A stretch of DNA of 47,089 nt, taken from a virus. Positions 45,351 through 47,089 of the stretch are shown one piece after another; the first letter of the stretch is position 1, and every line of letters begins with the position of its first letter. The DNA is taken from positions 1-47,089 of the IMG/VR virus record IMGVR_UViG_3300045996_001321; one strand, written 5' to 3'. The position numbers and the translations under genes were made by a program. Below the pieces are notes generated by a model. That model saw only the letters and a list, made by a program, of their open reading frames with translations. It had not been told where the DNA came from and searched no databases.

Positions 45351-46007
45351 CTATGTGGCCGACTTCCGTTGAAGCATCTGCCAACGTGCGCGGTCCATGT
45401 TGGCGTGCATGTTCGTGAATATCCGCTCGCCGATGTGGCCTATTTCCCCTGAAAGCCCTTGGTCGATCTTCACCTTGAAGCCAGCGGCGCGGGCCTTGCG
45501 ACAGAAGTAGTGATCCTCGCCGATCAACCTGTTCTCTGAATCCCATTCCATGCTGAACCATGGGGCGGGGACGGCCTCAAAGACGCAGCGAGCAACGAGG
45601 CAGACTCCCATGCCCATAGCATCGACCTCAATCAATCCGCTGCTATCCGATGCGGTCCAGACCAGATCGCGACCGCTCTCCGCGCCGAGTCGCAATGCCG
45701 TTGGGCTGGCAGGGTCCGACTTGCGGGAATAATTGCATCCGACGAAATCCTCGCCGTGCTCCACAAGCCGGCTAAGCGTGTCTGGCGGAAATGTTTGATC
45801 GGCATCCAGCCACAAGAGAAGGTCGGCGCCCCAATCGAGAGCGGATTGAGCGAGTAGGGTGCGGCCCGCAACGACTGTGCTGCTCTTCATGTTGCGGTAG
45901 GCGACCTCAACCCCCGCCTTTGCCGTCTCTATGAGGAGGGCCGTCAAGCTGTTTACATGATCAGCCTTCAGGCTATCGTGAACGGGTGAGCAGATCGCTA
46001 TCTTCAC
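45351..46007 (-). CDS. GT-A fold glycosyltransferase
   Basis: 218 residues. KIAICSPVHDS start, then LLLWLDADQTFPPDTLSRLV with the DXD motif (Asp68-Asp70) for sugar-nucleotide metal, FVGCNYSRKSDP, EVDAMGMGVCLVARCVFEAV and IGEDHYFCRKARAAGFKVKI. It would transfer a sugar to an unknown acceptor. Its place within the head operon, between the scaffold gene and two beta-rich structural genes, suggests that it modifies a virion protein. Host-surface conversion is less likely because it is in a late operon. Confidence 0.9.
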   Translation of the reverse strand: MKIAICSPVHDSLKADHVNSLTALLIETAKAGVEVAYRNMKSSTVVAGRTLLAQSALDWGADLLLWLDADQTFPPDTLSRLVEHGEDFVGCNYSRKSDPASPTALRLGAESGRDLVWTASDSSGLIEVDAMGMGVCLVARCVFEAVPAPWFSMEWDSENRLIGEDHYFCRKARAAGFKVKIDQGLSGEIGHIGERIFTNMHANMDRARWQMLQRKSAT

Positions 46008-46042
46008 CCGCGCACACTACCAACTATTCGAGAGGTTTGCTA

Positions 46043-46483
46043 TCAAAGAACCTGCTTGATCGAGAACGAGTCGAGGATGATGCTCGCGGAATCGAAGTCT
46101 CGCATCCGAATGACCTGGTTTATGATAGTGCCGATCACCACGTCCTCCGAGAAAGAACCCGTGGCCACCCCTGCATTGAGATTGACAGTGGTACCCCCGA
46201 TCTGGAGGTTGAGGTCGCCGCCGCCGTTGGTGATCACCGTGTGGGCCACCCGGTAGGTTCCTGGGACGAGCGTGTCCAGGGCCGTGGCCGTAAGGAAGCC
46301 GGGTTGGGCGTTGCTCTGGGCGAGGGAACTGCTGACCGTCCAGCCATTGAGCGTAAGGCCGGTGTCCGCGTCGAACTCCGGCTGCGGCCACAGCTCCGGC
46401 CCAAGCGTAGGCCCCGGGTCCTCGGCCGGAGGGATAGTCACGGTTCCCGTGATAGCGAGGCTGATCCCAATCTGCATGCTCAT
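46043..46483 (-). CDS. Beta-rich structural protein (carbohydrate-binding-like)
   Basis: 146 residues. WTVSSSLAQSNAQPGFLTAT, GTYRVAHTVITNGGGDLNLQ, FDSASIILDSFSIKQ show the strand pattern of jelly-roll (CBM-like) domains found in virion proteins. Possibly a capsid-surface or tail protein. Adjacent to the glycosyltransferase gene. Confidence 0.7.
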   Translation of the reverse strand: MSMQIGISLAITGTVTIPPAEDPGPTLGPELWPQPEFDADTGLTLNGWTVSSSLAQSNAQPGFLTATALDTLVPGTYRVAHTVITNGGGDLNLQIGGTTVNLNAGVATGSFSEDVVIGTIINQVIRMRDFDSASIILDSFSIKQVL

Positions 46484-46487
46484 TCCC

Positions 46488-46838
46488 CTAGTAGAGCGCG
46501 ACCATATCGGCCGCCGTCGTTCCCGTGACCCGCACGTATTGAAGCCGGTAGGCGTAGCAGACGCCCGCCACGACCTTGAGCGTCACGTCCGCCGAGCTGT
46601 CCTTGAACCGGCACGCAAGGTCTCCAGCCGTGCCGACGTGGATTGCGCGGGGAACGGGAGAGATTGCGTTCGTGTTGTGCGGCGTGATCGCCACTCCGCC
46701 GCCAGCTGATCCAATGTCGGCCATAAGCTCAGTCTCCAGTACCGAAGGCGGGCTGTCCGCCGTGAAGGTCGATGCGGCCGGGATCGCGTCCGCCGTATGG
46801 GTCAGCGCGGCCGATGCGGGCGTGCGAACGAAATCCAC
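46488..46838 (-). CDS. Beta-rich hypothetical virion protein
   Basis: 116 residues from GTG, 3 nt after the GroES stop. C-terminal part (DVTLKVVAGVCYAYRLQYVR, VTGTTAADMVALY) is beta-rich like phage decoration or fibre units. N-terminal half rich in Ala/Thr/Ser. No family recognised. Confidence 0.65.
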   Translation of the reverse strand: MDFVRTPASAALTHTADAIPAASTFTADSPPSVLETELMADIGSAGGGVAITPHNTNAISPVPRAIHVGTAGDLACRFKDSSADVTLKVVAGVCYAYRLQYVRVTGTTAADMVALY

Positions 46839-46841
46839 GCA

Positions 46842-47089
46842 TCAGGCCGCTTCTGCCAGGGCGGGCTTCGACCGAACGCCGGCCACAATGTCCTTGTCCT
46901 TGATGATCCGGACCCATCGCCCGTCGCGTTCGACCAAAATCCCGGCATAGCGGGCAAAATACACCCGATCGCCGATCGCGGCTCGCGGCGCGCCGTCCTC
47001 ATACCCAAACGCAAGCGGGCTGACAGCTATGAGCGTCCCTTCGGTCTCCTCGAGCCGGTTCCGCTCCACCTTCTGCCCGGGCAGAATGA
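46842..47089 (-). CDS. GroES-like co-chaperonin, 3' part (cut by window end)
   Basis: C-terminal part of the same 109-residue co-chaperonin as at 1-208, counted a second time over the terminal repeat. It carries the dome and second barrel half: YFARYAGILVERDGRWV, RIIKDKDIVAGV. The partial reading frame from 47069 (GTG) only appears complete because the contig ends; the real start is at 208 after closing the circle. Confidence 0.9.
   Translation of the reverse strand, partial: ILPGQKVERNRLEETEGTLIAVSPLAFGYEDGAPRAAIGDRVYFARYAGILVERDGRWVRIIKDKDIVAGVRSKPALAEAA
46964..47089. repeat. Terminal direct repeat, right copy
   Basis: Matches 1-126 with one mismatch at 47063. See left copy. Confidence 0.95.

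Noticed and set aside
47041-47069. GTG at 47069 as the start of a 75-residue co-chaperonin
   Set aside because: It would remove the N-terminal strand and mobile loop; closing the circle gives a full 109-residue GroES from ATG 208.
1-47089. CRISPR array
   Set aside because: The only recurrent repeats are degenerate, unevenly spaced and in both orientations; no regular repeat-spacer structure.

Overview
The window reads as one complete circular (or circularly permuted) temperate phage genome of about 46.96 kb. The first and last 126 bases are the same sequence with a single mismatch (position 100 T, position 47063 G), so the contig closes on itself and the GroES-like gene is cut by the window ends. 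Gene order and protein types are those of a short-tailed P22-like phage: terminase, portal, scaffold, coat, gp4-like adaptor, gp10-like stabilisation protein, ejection proteins, tailspike. High G+C, GTG/TTG starts and the gene types suggest an alphaproteobacterial host, perhaps a sphingomonad or rhizobial relative. The host is inference.

Layout. (1) An immunity switch lies at 13.3-14.0 kb. A Cro/YdaS-like gene (minus) and a CI-like repressor gene (plus) diverge, and five copies of a TTCGCATGGYGCGAA-type operator surround the repressor gene. (2) Leftward from the switch (minus strand, 13.5 to 5.8 kb) runs the lytic early operon: ParB-Dam fusion, a PD-(D/E)XK-like protein, small Zn-binding proteins, a cysteine-protease-like protein, VRR-NUC nuclease, DnaA domain IV protein, a second adenine methylase and two replication-type proteins. 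(3) Still on the minus strand, the late genes run from a tiny membrane protein at 5.3 kb through terminase and portal, across the contig junction, and on from 47 to 27.4 kb: head, connector, ejection proteins, tailspike and a lysis-like cassette. (4) Rightward from the switch (plus strand, 14.0-27.3 kb) is a chain of about 35 small accessory genes joined by ATGA/GTGA overlaps. It includes RecE-like exonuclease, RecT, two HNH proteins, an excisionase-like protein and a tyrosine integrase. The plus and minus transcription units converge at a strong inverted repeat near 27.35 kb.

The most unusual features are: a family of about twelve degenerate palindromic repeats, most of them absorbed into protein-coding ends; a hidden pair of tiny plus-strand membrane-protein genes between the ejection gene and the tailspike, where P22 carries its superinfection-exclusion immI region; a phage GroES and a glycosyltransferase inside the head operon; apparently leaderless promoters for both switch regulators; and two loci sharing a 24-nt motif beside tRNA-like or inverted-repeat structures, one of them next to a real tRNA-Gln gene.
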